A stretch of 64,000 nucleotides of DNA. It comes from Euwallacea fornicatus (lineage: Eukaryota; Arthropoda; Insecta; Coleoptera; Curculionidae). This document shows positions 32,701-44,977 of the stretch, in pieces. The notes below the pieces were generated by a model. The model ran no database searches, was not told the origin of the DNA, and saw only the letters and a list, made by a program, of their open reading frames with translations. Position numbers and translations under genes: made by a program. The stretch lies in contig NC_089578.1 of the NCBI RefSeq assembly GCF_040115645.1, forward strand, positions 1,550,001 through 1,614,000, read 5' to 3'. Each line of letters begins with the position of its first letter. Within the stretch, counting starts at the first letter, position 1.

Positions 32701-35700
32701 ACCAGGTAGTTGGTGGCATTGTATGCAGTCTGTTGCCACGCATCTACTAAATGGACATACCTAGACCAATATGTACAGTTCACGACGTCGCGTAGTGTAA
32801 TTAGTTTAAGCAATTCGTACCTGAGACGCACACTCTGTCTCCATAGAAGTAACGCACGAGTTGGTACCATTACAAAAAACACAACCGGGAGTGAGACTAC
32901 ACGTGGCACAATCGGTGATAGAGGAACAATTTCCGCTTGGATATTGGACGGCACCTTCGCAGACATGTCCGGTATTCGAGAGACGAGATCCTTGGAAATA
33001 AAATGAGAGAATACTACAGTCGATATGCCGACTTTTTTTATATAGACCATTTTACCATTCCCACTATCAAGAGGACACTCCAATGTGTTTTTATGACATA
33101 TCTGAGATATAGTGGCGTTATTCAGTTGATTTGCGCAATAGCCGCAACCCGGTACCCTTAGACAAGTCGACTTGGTAGAGAAGAGATTGCAGATATCAAC
33201 AGGCAATTCTATGTAGTAAGAGATAAGAAATATTATAAAGGCATATCGTTTCCAGAACTTATAATTAAAGGGAAAGTTGGAAGTTTCCTTAGTACATATC
33301 CTTTTTAAAGGAAATTACTGTTTCTCATGCACTAACCAATTTTCAATACAGTAGCCTCAGAGTCAAACCCCCAACCTCCAATTACATATGCAGCATCACC
33401 ATCGGGTTCCACAGTCATTGCTTGGGCATAAGTTTGTCTGGGCAAAGGGCCTATCTTCTCAACTGCTAAAAAAGGAAGAGTCCCGTTTTAATGCATACTG
33501 AACGGTAACTGTTCTCCAACTCACCGCTATTCATCAAATTTATCCACTGGTTGCAAGTGTACGAAAAGGCGTAAAGAGCATCTGTAGCATTCCAAGGGAA
33601 GATTCGCCCTCCTAAGACGAGCATGTATTGATCGATGCTGACCGCGGAATGAAAAAATCTCGGCTTTGGCTAAAACAGTGCACAAGTCTAAAGGAATGTA
33701 CAAAAGAGGACATATCGAAAGGTCACTTACGACATTCCGAAAATTGCTACCGGTTAGCTCAATCCAGGTTTTTGTCTCATATTCCAAACGATAGAGACTA
33801 TTTGACATTACGCTTACTTGCTTGTCATACACGTAGCCTCCAAATACATAGAGACTGTTGGTTTGGGAATGAAACACGGTGGTGTGGCCAAAAATGCCCG
33901 GGGGGCCCTTTCCTGTGAGGCATGCGTGAAATTTAAATTATCACGCAGACAACAGCCAAATTTGCTTACCTTTAGTAGGCACCGGTCTCCAAATATTGCT
34001 TTCAATCGTATACTCCCATACGGTGTTCAAAAAACCGTAATATGGAGAGTCTCCACCAATTAAAATAAAGAATTCTTCTCTATCTGCATTTCTATAAAAG
34101 GTTAACGTGTGTCCGTAGAGCGTCGGAGGCCACTTGTCTGTTGTCCAATACGGGGAAATGGATTTTAGGTGACTGTAGGGCGATTCCACCTCGCTCCAAC
34201 GTTGATTTTGAATGTCAAACTGCCAGAAATCGTTAAGCGTTCTGAGAAAAATACCACTTCCCATAAATTTAACAACATTTAAAGTTCACCAATGAGTACC
34301 TGTTCTTTACGTTCTTGTGAGGTTTAGTCAATCCTCCAAAAACAAATATCGATTGTTTCGAGTGGACGATGTCTGCTCCATGAAAGTACCGTCCCTGAGG
34401 CATCCTGGCATCTGCAGTTGACTCCACAGTAACCTATTATTTAATTATATCAAAAACTTCTAATAAACCTAAACAGCGACGATACGTCACCTGAATCCAG
34501 CTAATATTCTTGGTATCAAACATTCGGATATCATTCAAAGGTCCGTGGCTGAGAGAGTATCCCCCAAACATCCACAGCGAACCTCTTCTATCGGAAACTA
34601 GTGAATGGCCGAAACGCGGAAGGGTTTTTCTTAAATGATCAAAGCCATCTGACAGCCTCTCGGTGTTGAAGAGTTCTATGAACACCAGTTGCAGTTTGGT
34701 CTCCCTAAGACAAGTTATAAAGAGATGAGTACTGTGATCACAGTTCTCGACGTTGGGACTTACAAAAATTCGAATCTAGTCCACAGGTGAAACCTGAGGC
34801 GGCATTAGAAAAATAAAGATTTATAAAGAACCAATAAGGTACGTTTCGAAAAATGTATGATTATTTTAAATGATAGCCCTGATTGGCAAACAATATTGAA
34901 TTTATCTAAGAAAAACATTTAAATAAAAGCCTTAAAGTTAAGCTTTTGATTGTCAGTAACTTATAATGCTTAACTGACACCCCGTAAGTACACGTGACTT
35001 ATAAAACTGGCCGTTAGTTCTTATCCTCTGACTAAAATCCCGACTTCCGGATATAGGAAATTTACAGGAATATGGCATCCTGTAAGTAAGTAAACTAAAT
35101 AAGAACACTTACGTTATGTTACAAGCCGGCCCCGTCCAGCCATCCGCACACAAACACCTGCCATAATTTTTGTCACAGCTACCGCGTCCCAGAGCGTAAC
35201 TACAGTTGTCCGGACAGATTTGTTGCTCACAAAAGGACCCTACAAAACCCTCTTGGCACAAACATTGTCCCTCGCGACATACCCTCGGGGCACTGCAGGA
35301 ATCGCAGCTCAATACCTTATACAAAGCACTAAAACTTTCATTGGGCGGGCCTTGTTTGTAATGAACAGTGAGGTGCCCTGAAATAACATAAGAAGTCGAG
35401 TCGAGTTGTGAACTAACCCTCGTCTCGTTTTGCAAACGATTTTTCGCTAATTATCTGCACTTTTCTGGGGGTACGTAAAGCGTGAATTGTCTTCAAATTG
35501 TGAAAATTGAAAATTCACGCCAGCCGTAACAGCTCTACGTAAACTTGAGATCCTCTGCCGTAAATATTACGGCACAGGTTCTCAAGATACCCAACTAACA
35601 ACCCATTTACCTGTTCTCGACTCGACGATGGCTGTAGGTGTAGCTTCCTCAGTACAAAAAACAGCAGTTAAGGCACTCTGACTGCCCATATCTACCAATT

Positions 35701-38700
35701 CTGGCAATCCATCGTAGACATACACGGCGTTTTCACCGCATGTTACGTTTAGTTGAGTGGCATTAATTTGTAACTGAATTATTGGTGTGCCGTAATCGAC
35801 ATCTGGCTTGATAATCCACAAACACTCGCGGATGGGCGGACCACCTCTTGGGGGCAAGTAATTTTGTAGGGAACTGATGCCTTGACCCTGCAATACCGTA
35901 TTGAAAGTCGCAGTTAGTGCAAAGGCTGGACCGAAGGGCGATGTAACAAATTAAAGCGATTTAAAACTTTACCTTCGGTTCGGTCAGAACCCCTCTGGCC
36001 TCGCATTGATAATAACACTGTTGCCCATTCCTAGGGTCGCCGGAATAGTTCGGTCTACACCTCTCGCAGTGCTGACCTTCAGTATTATCTTGACAAAAAC
36101 ATTCTCCTGTCTCAATATCGCATTCTCCATTGTCTACATCGCCATGTCCATTGCATTCGCACTTTTTGCATCTAAAAGTGATGATAAATTCCTTAAGTGG
36201 TTCAAAACATTTTGTCAATGTGCAAGATATTGAAGTAGTATTATTGATATCTAGGAAACGGCAAGAGATGGTTAAATTGAGTAAAAGTTCCGCTATTTAC
36301 AACAAACAAATTATGTTTTGAAATATGAAAAATACCGAATGATGTGGAAAAATAGTAATGGACGAAGTTGATTCCGCACGATATCAGCTGATCGCTTCGT
36401 ACCCAATATCTGTTGTAGCGTTGCCGTAACTGCCAGGCCGACAATATTGGCAAAACTTTCCCATCGTGTTGTCCTGACACTCCTCACAAATTTGGTACCC
36501 TTCAGGACACGCTGAGTGCTTGTTACAACCGCAGTTTTTCGAGCAGTCGTCTCCATACCATCCAACGTCGCACATACACTTGTAATCGGGCTCTCCTTGG
36601 CACGTTCCATAAACGCATACATTGTAGCAGGTCCTGACACAAGATGATCTTCCATCACCGATGTACCTGAAGAGCATTATATTTTTATGACAAATTAGAC
36701 TTTAAAATTCTAATCAATTAATGCAGTATTCAACGCACTATTTGGAGATGTAGACACAATAACTTACCCTTTCCTGCAGTGACAGCTGAATGACCCATCT
36801 GTATTAGTGCACTCTGCCTGAGAGTGACAGTCGTGCAGGCCCAAACCGCATTCGTCGACGTCAGGGCACTGCGCATAAGCCCATTTAGCTTCGCGCCCTC
36901 CAAGGGCCACGGAGCATTCAACGTGCGGTTGTTGAAAATCCCCCCTCACGCACATCCCTGACATTGGATTGTTGATGTCATGGCACCATCCGCAACTTAG
37001 GGCGCTCAAACACGATGAACAATTTGTATGTGCCGTGCAAGCTTTGCACCGTTCTTGAGGTTTCGGAGTCAAAGAACTATTTTCGTGGGCGGTTATTAAC
37101 GGGAAGGCTTGATCAAGCCACTCGCGACAAAGCCCAAACTGGTATTCGCTCGTGTACACTGAGAAGCTAGAACAAATTTATCGGTTGATAGTGGTCACGA
37201 CGTTGGACTGTTCGTTACGCAGGATAACACAACTTTTAGCTCTAAATCTTGTCGCAATTCCCCAACTAGTTACATAAACAGCTATTTCAGGATAGTTGAG
37301 GTGCACCTTTACATTGGGTATTAGAATATGTTTGTAGTATCAATATTAAAGGAAAACAAACGTTAAAATTGTTAAAAAGCGGTAACACAACAGCCAACAG
37401 TGATTAGAGAGACTATAAAAACATTTTAATTACCTAAAGCACTTCTGTGTAGCCTGACACCAGACGCATCTCCCCTTTTGATCTAAACACTCATCACAAC
37501 CGCTCCTTCGGTAGCAGGGAGTAGGACATTGTTCCATCCGCACCACAGATCCCGGCCTCTGCCCCATTCTTGTGCAGCGAGCCTCTTCCACCCACCTGTA
37601 GAGAAAGGGACATTGTGTATGTTCCTAACATATAAAATTTTGATGTCACACCGTACTGCTAGATCCCCCATAGAAAAATAAGGGTCCGACATACTGGTGG
37701 AAACATTACTAACTTACCATTCGCATAATTGCGTTTGGACACACGAAGTGCAACTTATAAAGTTGCTGCAGTTCGGGCACATGCCTGGTATCAAAGTTAA
37801 ATAGCGCCAATCGCCGTCCATTTTACACGTTTCTTGCTCATTATCATTGCGGGAGTGGCAACTAGACGTGAGTTCACACCAACCGCATTGTGAATCCGTT
37901 AAACAGTGCAAGCAGTTTGCATATTGGGAACAAGATCCGTTGGCGTAGGGTTCCAGATATTCGAAGGTAAACACCTTTAATCAAAAAGTATGCGTTTTTA
38001 CTCAGCATTCCCGCATGAGACCAACAATGTCTAACCTTTGGAGTCTCATCGGGCTTAAAATGTTGCAATTCCATCCTGCTTAGTTGATGGGGATTGTACA
38101 AAGGTCCTAAAGTTTTTATACTAAGAAAGTCAACCGGAATGCGTTCTTCCGGTAATCCTTCAGGCCACGGTGTATCCCTAAAAACAATTCTTAAATACTG
38201 CAACTAACTTCATTATACTTTTCAAATGAACCGAGCGATCGCCGGAGTGAAATGAGCATTGCTCAAAATAAGATATATTGGTGCTTACCGACAAACCTTC
38301 AGTTCTGTAGAAAAGTTCGCTACGTTCGTTTCTCCTAGAGTTACAGTTGCTGAAGAATAACTTGAGCACACTTTGATCGATTCACTCCATGCAGCTGGTA
38401 ATCTAAGGTAGCCGGTTAGGGTTGCTACCATTTTGCCAGTAATACTGTCGCTCCTCGGTGAAACGCTTAAGACCCCGTTATAATCTAAATTAAACGTAAA
38501 TTGTGAACGCACTGATTCATCTATGGTCTAGGAATCAATAAATTGAACCAGAGGTTCCAAACATTTTTTTGGGGACGTTAAAAATGGTTTCCTTCTGGTA
38601 AAATGGTGTTAAATTATAGTCGTAAAATATTTCAACTAAGAATTTAGGTAATGTGGGGGACCTTAAAGCTCCTACATACCCCGTACAATGATTTTTTTTA

Positions 38701-41700
38701 ATTACACGCCAACTATTAAATATAAAAAAAAAACACTCAGCCCAATATTACTTACCAATGGTTGTTGCATTCAACGTGGTCACACTGTCTGGTTGGGTGT
38801 AATTCGGAGGATGATTGTACTTAATGTAAGTAAGGCCCGGTCGACGATCCAAATTAGCGCAGTCTTGCGGTTTTTTTATTTCTTGCCCTTGGGAACCCCA
38901 CCAACCCAAAGTCTGGCTAGGACTGTCCACTTGAGATCCACAAGTTCCATGAGGATCGTCTCTAGTATGACACCGCGCATTTTGAACGCACCATGCACAT
39001 TCGCCAAGACCTAAAAGATCATTTCGGGCTTAAAAATGTTGATTATTTTTATTACAATAGTCTGCTTCACTACTTTTACGTATTATCGAACCCCTAAATG
39101 CGCAATTTTGCCTCAATTTAACCGGCCTCGTATCTTCTATCGTCACCGAAAAGATTAAGCTTGATATATAATATTTTTACCCGCTAGTACGCCACACTCT
39201 TTTATGCCAATGTTTCTGGGACACCCTGAATTGCTGACTTTATGATATTACTAAAATGTGCTTTTTTGGTGAATGAACATATTACACGAATTCAAAATTT
39301 GTGGATTATAATATCGCAAAGACCTAAAAAAACACTGACCTAATCGATAAGACGCGGAAGAGGCTACCACTTCCTCCTCTCCACCATGTAAATGTCCATG
39401 AATCAAACATGAGTGGCAGTCCTGCAACGCCGGACACACGCCTGGACATCTGGCGGTCTGTAAGTTGGTTGTGCAGTTGGCTCCCACGGTCCTACCATAA
39501 CAGCGTTCATCAGCACTGCACCATCCGCACTCCGGATCTGCAGCACATTCGCCAAATGACTGATGAAGAGTGCACGCTTTCGGTGGTACCCCTCGTAAAG
39601 CTAAGGGTGCAGTCCACGCCAAAAGGTCACTGTTTACGTTGCCGTGGTAACCGCCCACCAAGATTAAAGTATTCGAATTGCGAACGCTGGAAGCGTGAGC
39701 AAATACACCTTGTTGCTTGGGGTACCTGGCAAACAAAGAGTGAGAATGTAAACTAGACAGAACGAACTAACCTGAACTTATCTGAAATAAGACGAGGCCA
39801 CCGCGTCAGCCAGCTTACTTACCATTACCTGTTACAGGTAAGAATAACTAACATGGTGTCGAATTATAGCCCAGGTGGATCAAGAAATATCGGCTGACGG
39901 GTATAAATTTCTTTCAACAGGTGCATACGAACCATAATCTTACCTTGAATCGTTGTTGTTCCCTAATATATCTGTATTAACCCAGGTGTGGCATCCCAAG
40001 TGGTACAAATACATCTGATTATCATAACATATTTCTTCTTTGTTATGCCTGTGCGAGTATCCTCCGAAAATAATGAGGTAATTTCCAAAGACATTAGCTG
40101 AATGAAAAGCCCTCTCCCTCGGAACGTATTTATCTCTAAAGTGTTCTCGTGTGTAATGTATTTCAGTCCAGTGCTTATAATCTAGTTGGAAGGCAAACGT
40201 TCTGTCAGAAAGCTTGGAAAATCGGGCCACTCCCGCTACAATTCCGCCGTAGACTATTAAAGAATTCGTTGCATTGTGGTAAACTGTCGTGTGAGCTACT
40301 ACTCTGATGTCCAGCTGCTTTCCTAACAAAATTAGCTATTTAAGTCAGAAGTCCAGTATGTCTAGTCCGTAGTGACTTGTTGCAGTACTAGTTTTATACG
40401 AATTAGATAACTTCAATTGCCGAGTCTGCAAAGTGCCAACGAGTACTGTAACAACATCGAATGGGCGACCACTGTTTATTATTTTATTTCATACTATCGC
40501 ATAACTAACAAAGAATTTATATTATAAATCAAAATAATGTTTCTTGACAATCTGATAAATGCAAAATTTTAAAGGACGCTGGGCTCGCATTTACCGGAAG
40601 TATGCAATATGCGATTTTCAAATTGGTTATCTCATAGGTGTGTGTTACCTCCTCGAGCCTTAACTTCCTCCCACTGCTCAGTATCGTCCGGCCTTAGTTT
40701 GACTCTCCAAAGCTGAGACGAAAACTCTCCATCTGGAGTACTACCGCCAAAGAGATAGATAGTGTCATTCACGCACGTCAAAGTATGTCTTGTAAGCGGA
40801 GGTGGACTTTCGGTAGAAAATTGTCCTCTTAAGTGCCACAGACGTGTCTGGACGTTATAATACCTGAGAGACGCGCATATATCATTATCCAAAAATAGAT
40901 ATAACATGTTTACCATAAATCATTGGCCAAACTTCCATCCTCAAGCTTGCCTCCGAATAGCACAAAGCCGTTAGCAACGGCACAGGCTGCATGACCATAT
41001 CTCCCCGGAGGTCCCAGAGGTGTTTCACTCCCAGAGCCTCTGCCGCTATGCCTCTGTCGCCGCATAAACCTACTGGAATTGTCACCCACGGCATAAAATA
41101 TGTTTCCCAATAAGGATTTTCGTGGAAGACCCAACGTCTCGAAACCTAAAATACAGAAACGTAATTAAGGTGTTTTCTTAATATCTGGCATATGGAATGT
41201 GAAATTTGGAAACTCCATCACGTCCTATGGGCCAATTTGATTGGAATTTCCTTAATCACTTTAATTTGATACGATTATGCCTAACCTTGTTGCGCAATAA
41301 AATCGGCAGCCTCAGAAGGTTCAACCCGATCGACGGATTCCCAGTCCATAAGCTCGTTTCCATCTAAATCTCGCCAACTGCTGCTTTGGAAGTTGTATAC
41401 CTGAAAATTCAGCACCCAATATTTGAATGAAGTTGAAGGAAATAATACTTCTTTCTGAATTGTTATTTTGCCAGTATTTTAATTTAGAATTACCACAAAA
41501 CATTATATTATAACACTACCTTCACTCTCGTTAATTCAAAAAAAAGTTAGGAAAGTTAGTTAGGAAAGACCTTATTCGCTTGAAGAGCATTAGTATTATA
41601 CTCAAAATCTAAACCCACCACTAAATCTCCCAGAACATGATTTAAATCATATCCTCCAAACACGTACAACGAATCTGTAAGTTCGACGTAGACCGCCGAG

Positions 41701-43411
41701 TGTGCAGCTCGTGGCCGAAGGCCCTCTCCCGACTGGGCCAAAAAATGCCATCGGTTCCCTTGAGGATCTCTTTCGGGAAGGGAACAAGCCCGACCCGAGT
41801 ATCCAGATCGGCATAGACAACGCCCTTTCTTGCAATGACCACGAACAGGCCGATCGTGACGGCCGCATTCTGTATCACGAAAATTAAATTAAAAACTCTA
41901 CAAATGAGAAAGATCTCAGCAGCAGGATCACAAGAGCTTAATATTTAAGTAATAACACGGGCTCTTACATTTAATAAACATTCATGAGATTGTATACCAT
42001 ACTTCTATCGATGTATTTTGATCAAATTGGGTATTATTACACGACTGAACTGTGAGTGCTTTTATGAATAATTATTAAAAATCTATTACTCTAGTAAAAC
42101 GAACCATTGGGGCACAGTCTTCTTGAGCAATCTGCACCTCCCCATTCCGCTCCATTACACACACATCTTCCTTTCAGACAGTAGCCCCTCCCAGTACAAT
42201 TTCCAGGACAGGCTGATATGGTGTATTCGGCTCGAAAACCGTCCAACACGTAGTTTGTATCACTGAAAGATCACTGGGTAAAAACTAGACAAAATATTAC
42301 CAGGAAGGATGAATGAGTTACATTTTTATATAAAATAATATGCTTTCAATTAAAAACTACAAGTGAGAGAACACCACTGGGTATTCTGCCCCTACGAAAG
42401 GGCTTCCATAAAATGACAACCTGTATGCATCTTTACACATTTGTCAAGAGCGCTCTTTGCCATTTCTTATTGCATATACAGGGGGAAAGAGTATCCCCAT
42501 ATGACTCTAAGAACTTGCGAATAATCCGAAAATCATTTTATGTCCTATGATATCGTCATTTTATTATTATAGCTTAGTGCTAAGGTATATTATTGTATTT
42601 TTAATACCCACAGCGGCAGTATGCTTTGTCGCTGCTATGAAGATATGCGACATGTGTTTATCTGTTATACTTCCTAAGCTAACGTTTGCTAGGAGAGCTA
42701 TATTATAGTATAGCGACGACTATAAAACGTTGCTCACGTATTTTGCATTCCTGCAGTTTTCAGGCAACGCTTAGCCGAAGCCGTGATTAACATTAGAAAG
42801 TATTATTCATACCAAATTACAGCCGTAATGCATTAATAATTTAACAACTATTACGTATATCGTTTCTTTAGTTATGAGAATTATACCATATTGGACTTTC
42901 GTCATTTTGGGTGTATAAACACGCGAAGAAGATACATTTGGTAACTGTTTATTTCGTTTACCTGTACAGAAGTAATAGCATGCTGCCAGATGAAGCGGTG
43001 ACTTTTGGTGGAGCGGTGCGTCCACTAAAACTGCCTAAAAGTGGGGCCGCAAAAGAAGATCCATCATACACAAACACGTAATCATAAGCACACTCAGTCC
43101 CCATGGTTCGGAATGTTAGAGAAATAAAGCGTTCTGTTGAACTGTTGGAGTTTATAAGCCACTCACAATGACTATCCTGAAACAGAAAATTTACGTAAAC
43201 TTAGCCCATCTCCGAAACTATACGACGTAGAAAACAGTAATATGGCTTTTATTACCTGTGTATAGTTAGCTCCTGCAGGTCCCGTGCTCAACACACCTCT
43301 TTGAGCACTAAGAACCCTTCTGCTACGATCGCATGGCCCTGGCTGTGTCACTGCCACTCCACCCCAGATTAATACTCCCAGGAAAAGACTTATGGGGCGA
43401 GGCTCTTTCAT
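23787..43411 (-). CDS. Megf8: Multiple EGF-like domains protein 8 (MEGF8)
   Basis: A large type I membrane protein; in vertebrates MEGF8 acts with MOSMO and MGRN1 to lower Smoothened levels. About 39 coding exons. Order: signal peptide and CUB1 (43411-43256, 43178-42963; ends SSGSMLLLLYR), EGF pair (42262-41571), kelch set 1 (41700-39944), PSI modules (39725-37435), EGF and laminin-EGF (37167-35976), CUB2 (35890-35610), EGF (35378-35114), a 30-nt micro-exon (34793-34764), kelch set 2 (34707-33340), PSI modules (33205-32215), EGF/laminin-EGF (32160-26432, split by a 4.1-kb intron 31356-27204), membrane-proximal domain (26057-25850, 25796-25649), then 24980-24629 with a transmembrane segment (DLFVFFSVFFSVFFLFLAAC) and the juxtamembrane HMAKRPFA seen in vertebrate MEGF8. 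The final exon 23956-23787 encodes the conserved VATVFVSLPGG tail and ends in SLHAIPPT. The frame is continuous through the junctions I checked, so the gene looks intact. Confidence 0.93.
25368..25590 (-). mobile_element. Non-LTR retrotransposon reverse-transcriptase fragment
   Basis: The minus strand encodes YRFGFKPNNATYCVL and, further on, DKAFDSVDHNGLL. These match the reverse-transcriptase blocks FGFRP.HST and DV.KAFD.VWHDGLL of jockey-like elements. Only about 70 codons remain and they are degenerate. The fragment sits in the Megf8 intron between exons 25796-25649 and 24980-24629. Confidence 0.6.
27541..28545 (+). pseudogene. Mariner transposase pseudogene of the outer element
   Basis: Starts MPLFTYNECADSVLAYGESR, the helix-turn-helix N-terminus typical of this mariner group. 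The middle is frameshifted. At about 28220-28400 come a degenerate second-Asp region (WYFRDGAPCHEARIA) and the third-Asp block WPDRPPDLGPCDFYLWG. A mariner-like C-terminus (VDAIEELRGRVENAVR) ends near 28545. Frame changes and stops make it non-functional. Confidence 0.78.
28965..29520 (-). pseudogene. Tc1-like transposase C-terminal fragment
   Basis: Read on the minus strand: FCQDNDPKHKVRMALVQ (second catalytic Asp block), PPQSPDLNPFERLWECLD (third block) and near the end SMPRRLRAVIDAVGGHAKY followed by a stop near 29048, a hallmark Tc1 C-terminus. At least one frameshift separates these pieces. The N-terminal half is missing or unreadable. Inserted in the outer mariner element. Confidence 0.78.
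29804..30651 (-). pseudogene. DDE_3-type (Tc1/mariner superfamily) transposase relic
   Basis: Minus-strand pieces run in order from 30651: an N-terminal DNA-binding part (VQERVVLATGVSIASIRRIA), a first catalytic block HTEETYIHSSHAHGKSW (usual form DETYIH, here Glu for the first Asp), a Gly-rich strand, and KSGDYHDEMNYTNYKKWLQE with LIPNLP. This is the family of many-copy insect DDE endonuclease genes. The reading frame is broken between blocks, and the final DNA.YH block is not clear. Confidence 0.68.
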
Positions 43412-43559
43412 GATGAAAGTATTATAGGTTTAGATTATTGTTGATTATACCCATCAAATCTAGAAGGAAAACAGTTCTTATCATTTCCCTTTTTTGGTGT
43501 ATGGACATTTTTAAATATTCAGGATAAACACGCTCTGAAACGCAGACTTCGTTATTTAA

Positions 43560-43825
43560 GTAAGGTGTTTCAAAATAATGATTAAATTTGGTTTATTTCA
43601 ATAATATGCTGAAGGATGTGGAAAAATGGTTAGACAAATGATGTCGCTCTGTATCTTTGAATACTGATCGGCTGAAATATATGTCTTTTTTTCTTTGATT
43701 GTCTCGTTCCGTCTCAAGAGTTTTTGATATATTTATATCTCATATTCACATTTCAACCAAGAACTCTAGCTACCCTGAGGTACTGGCGGCAATTATTTAT
43801 TGCTCATTATCTGGAACACCCAAGT
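43560..43825. mobile_element. Possible short MITE upstream of Megf8
   Basis: AAGGTGTTTCAAAATAATGA at 43561 resembles the reverse complement of about 43800-43825 (TGGGTGTTCCAGATAATGAG). This would give roughly 20-bp imperfect terminal inverted repeats around about 265 bp of non-coding sequence. The ends resemble the GTGTCCCAGA-type ends of the mariner relics. Confidence 0.4.
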
Positions 43826-44959
43826 ATTAATGTTGGAAAGACTTCATATTGACCACACAACTCGATAAGGGACGGTTGAATTAGTAGAAAGTTTTTTGCA
43901 ATTCGAAACACAGCCACATTAATAATTTCCTTTGAAACATGCTGAATATCCTTCAAACATTTGTAAACAGATTTACATTTGAGATTATTGTTGACTTGCA
44001 CTACTTGGGTAAAAGTCTGCTTTTGCAGATAAATGTTTTCAAATGAAACTGTACGTTTTTTGTCATGTAAATATGTGAAGGACAACAGAGGTATGTTGTT
44101 TTAAGACAATTTAAAAGAGCTCTGTCGTTGTCAGATCCACGATAAATACTCCTTCTCTGCTTTATTATACTAGGATTAAAAATGCCCCTACTTTATTGCC
44201 TCTGAATGGTAATGAATCAGGTTATGATGCTAGAAACGTATCATAAAGCACCCTTTATAGACAAAGTGCATATTGCAGGGCTTATTTCAGAGTTATCGTT
44301 CCCAATGGCCTTCATTTGCAGCTAACCGGGGCTCCAAACAAGTGATTATGCCAATTTAATTCTGAGAGTTTCATCACTCTAAGAAAACAGGCCTCAACGT
44401 GCCAGTTAAAATTACACCATGTAAAATGCTGTTGCGGATTGAAAAAAGGCACTGTATGGCCCTTTGCCTTGAGATCTCGCATGAGTCATTTGTAGATGTG
44501 GTAGCATGAACTAATAAATAACAAATTGCACTTACCACCATAGCATCCCATGAAGGTGAAATATCCAGTTCCGGAAGCAATATTGAAAATTTAGAACCAT
44601 TTAAGCAGTTTTTTCCCGATAACAGTTTTACAATATAAAATTTGAAGGGTTTTGATCAAAACTGAATTGATTTGATTTAAAGAATAACAATTAGAGGAAA
44701 TTGATGAGTTGATACTCAAACCCGACGGTCTGTACGTGTGGCTGCATTAAACATTTAAGTTTAAGCAAATAATTGTTAATGCTGTTTGAATTGAAATTCA
44801 TTAAATGACTGTCAATTGTTTTCTCAAGAATAATTATCCCTGAATAAAAACTCTAACTGCCTCTGATACATCGTTGTGTCCTTCTAAACGTCTTCTTGTG
44901 CTCTTCTCTCAGTATTCCCTACACTTCTTTTTATTATTATTAAACATTACAATAAATAC

Positions 44960-44977
44960 AAATAATAATAATAATAA
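44960..44977. repeat. (AAT)n microsatellite
   Basis: Six AAT/ATA trinucleotide units in the intergenic spacer. Confidence 0.9.
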
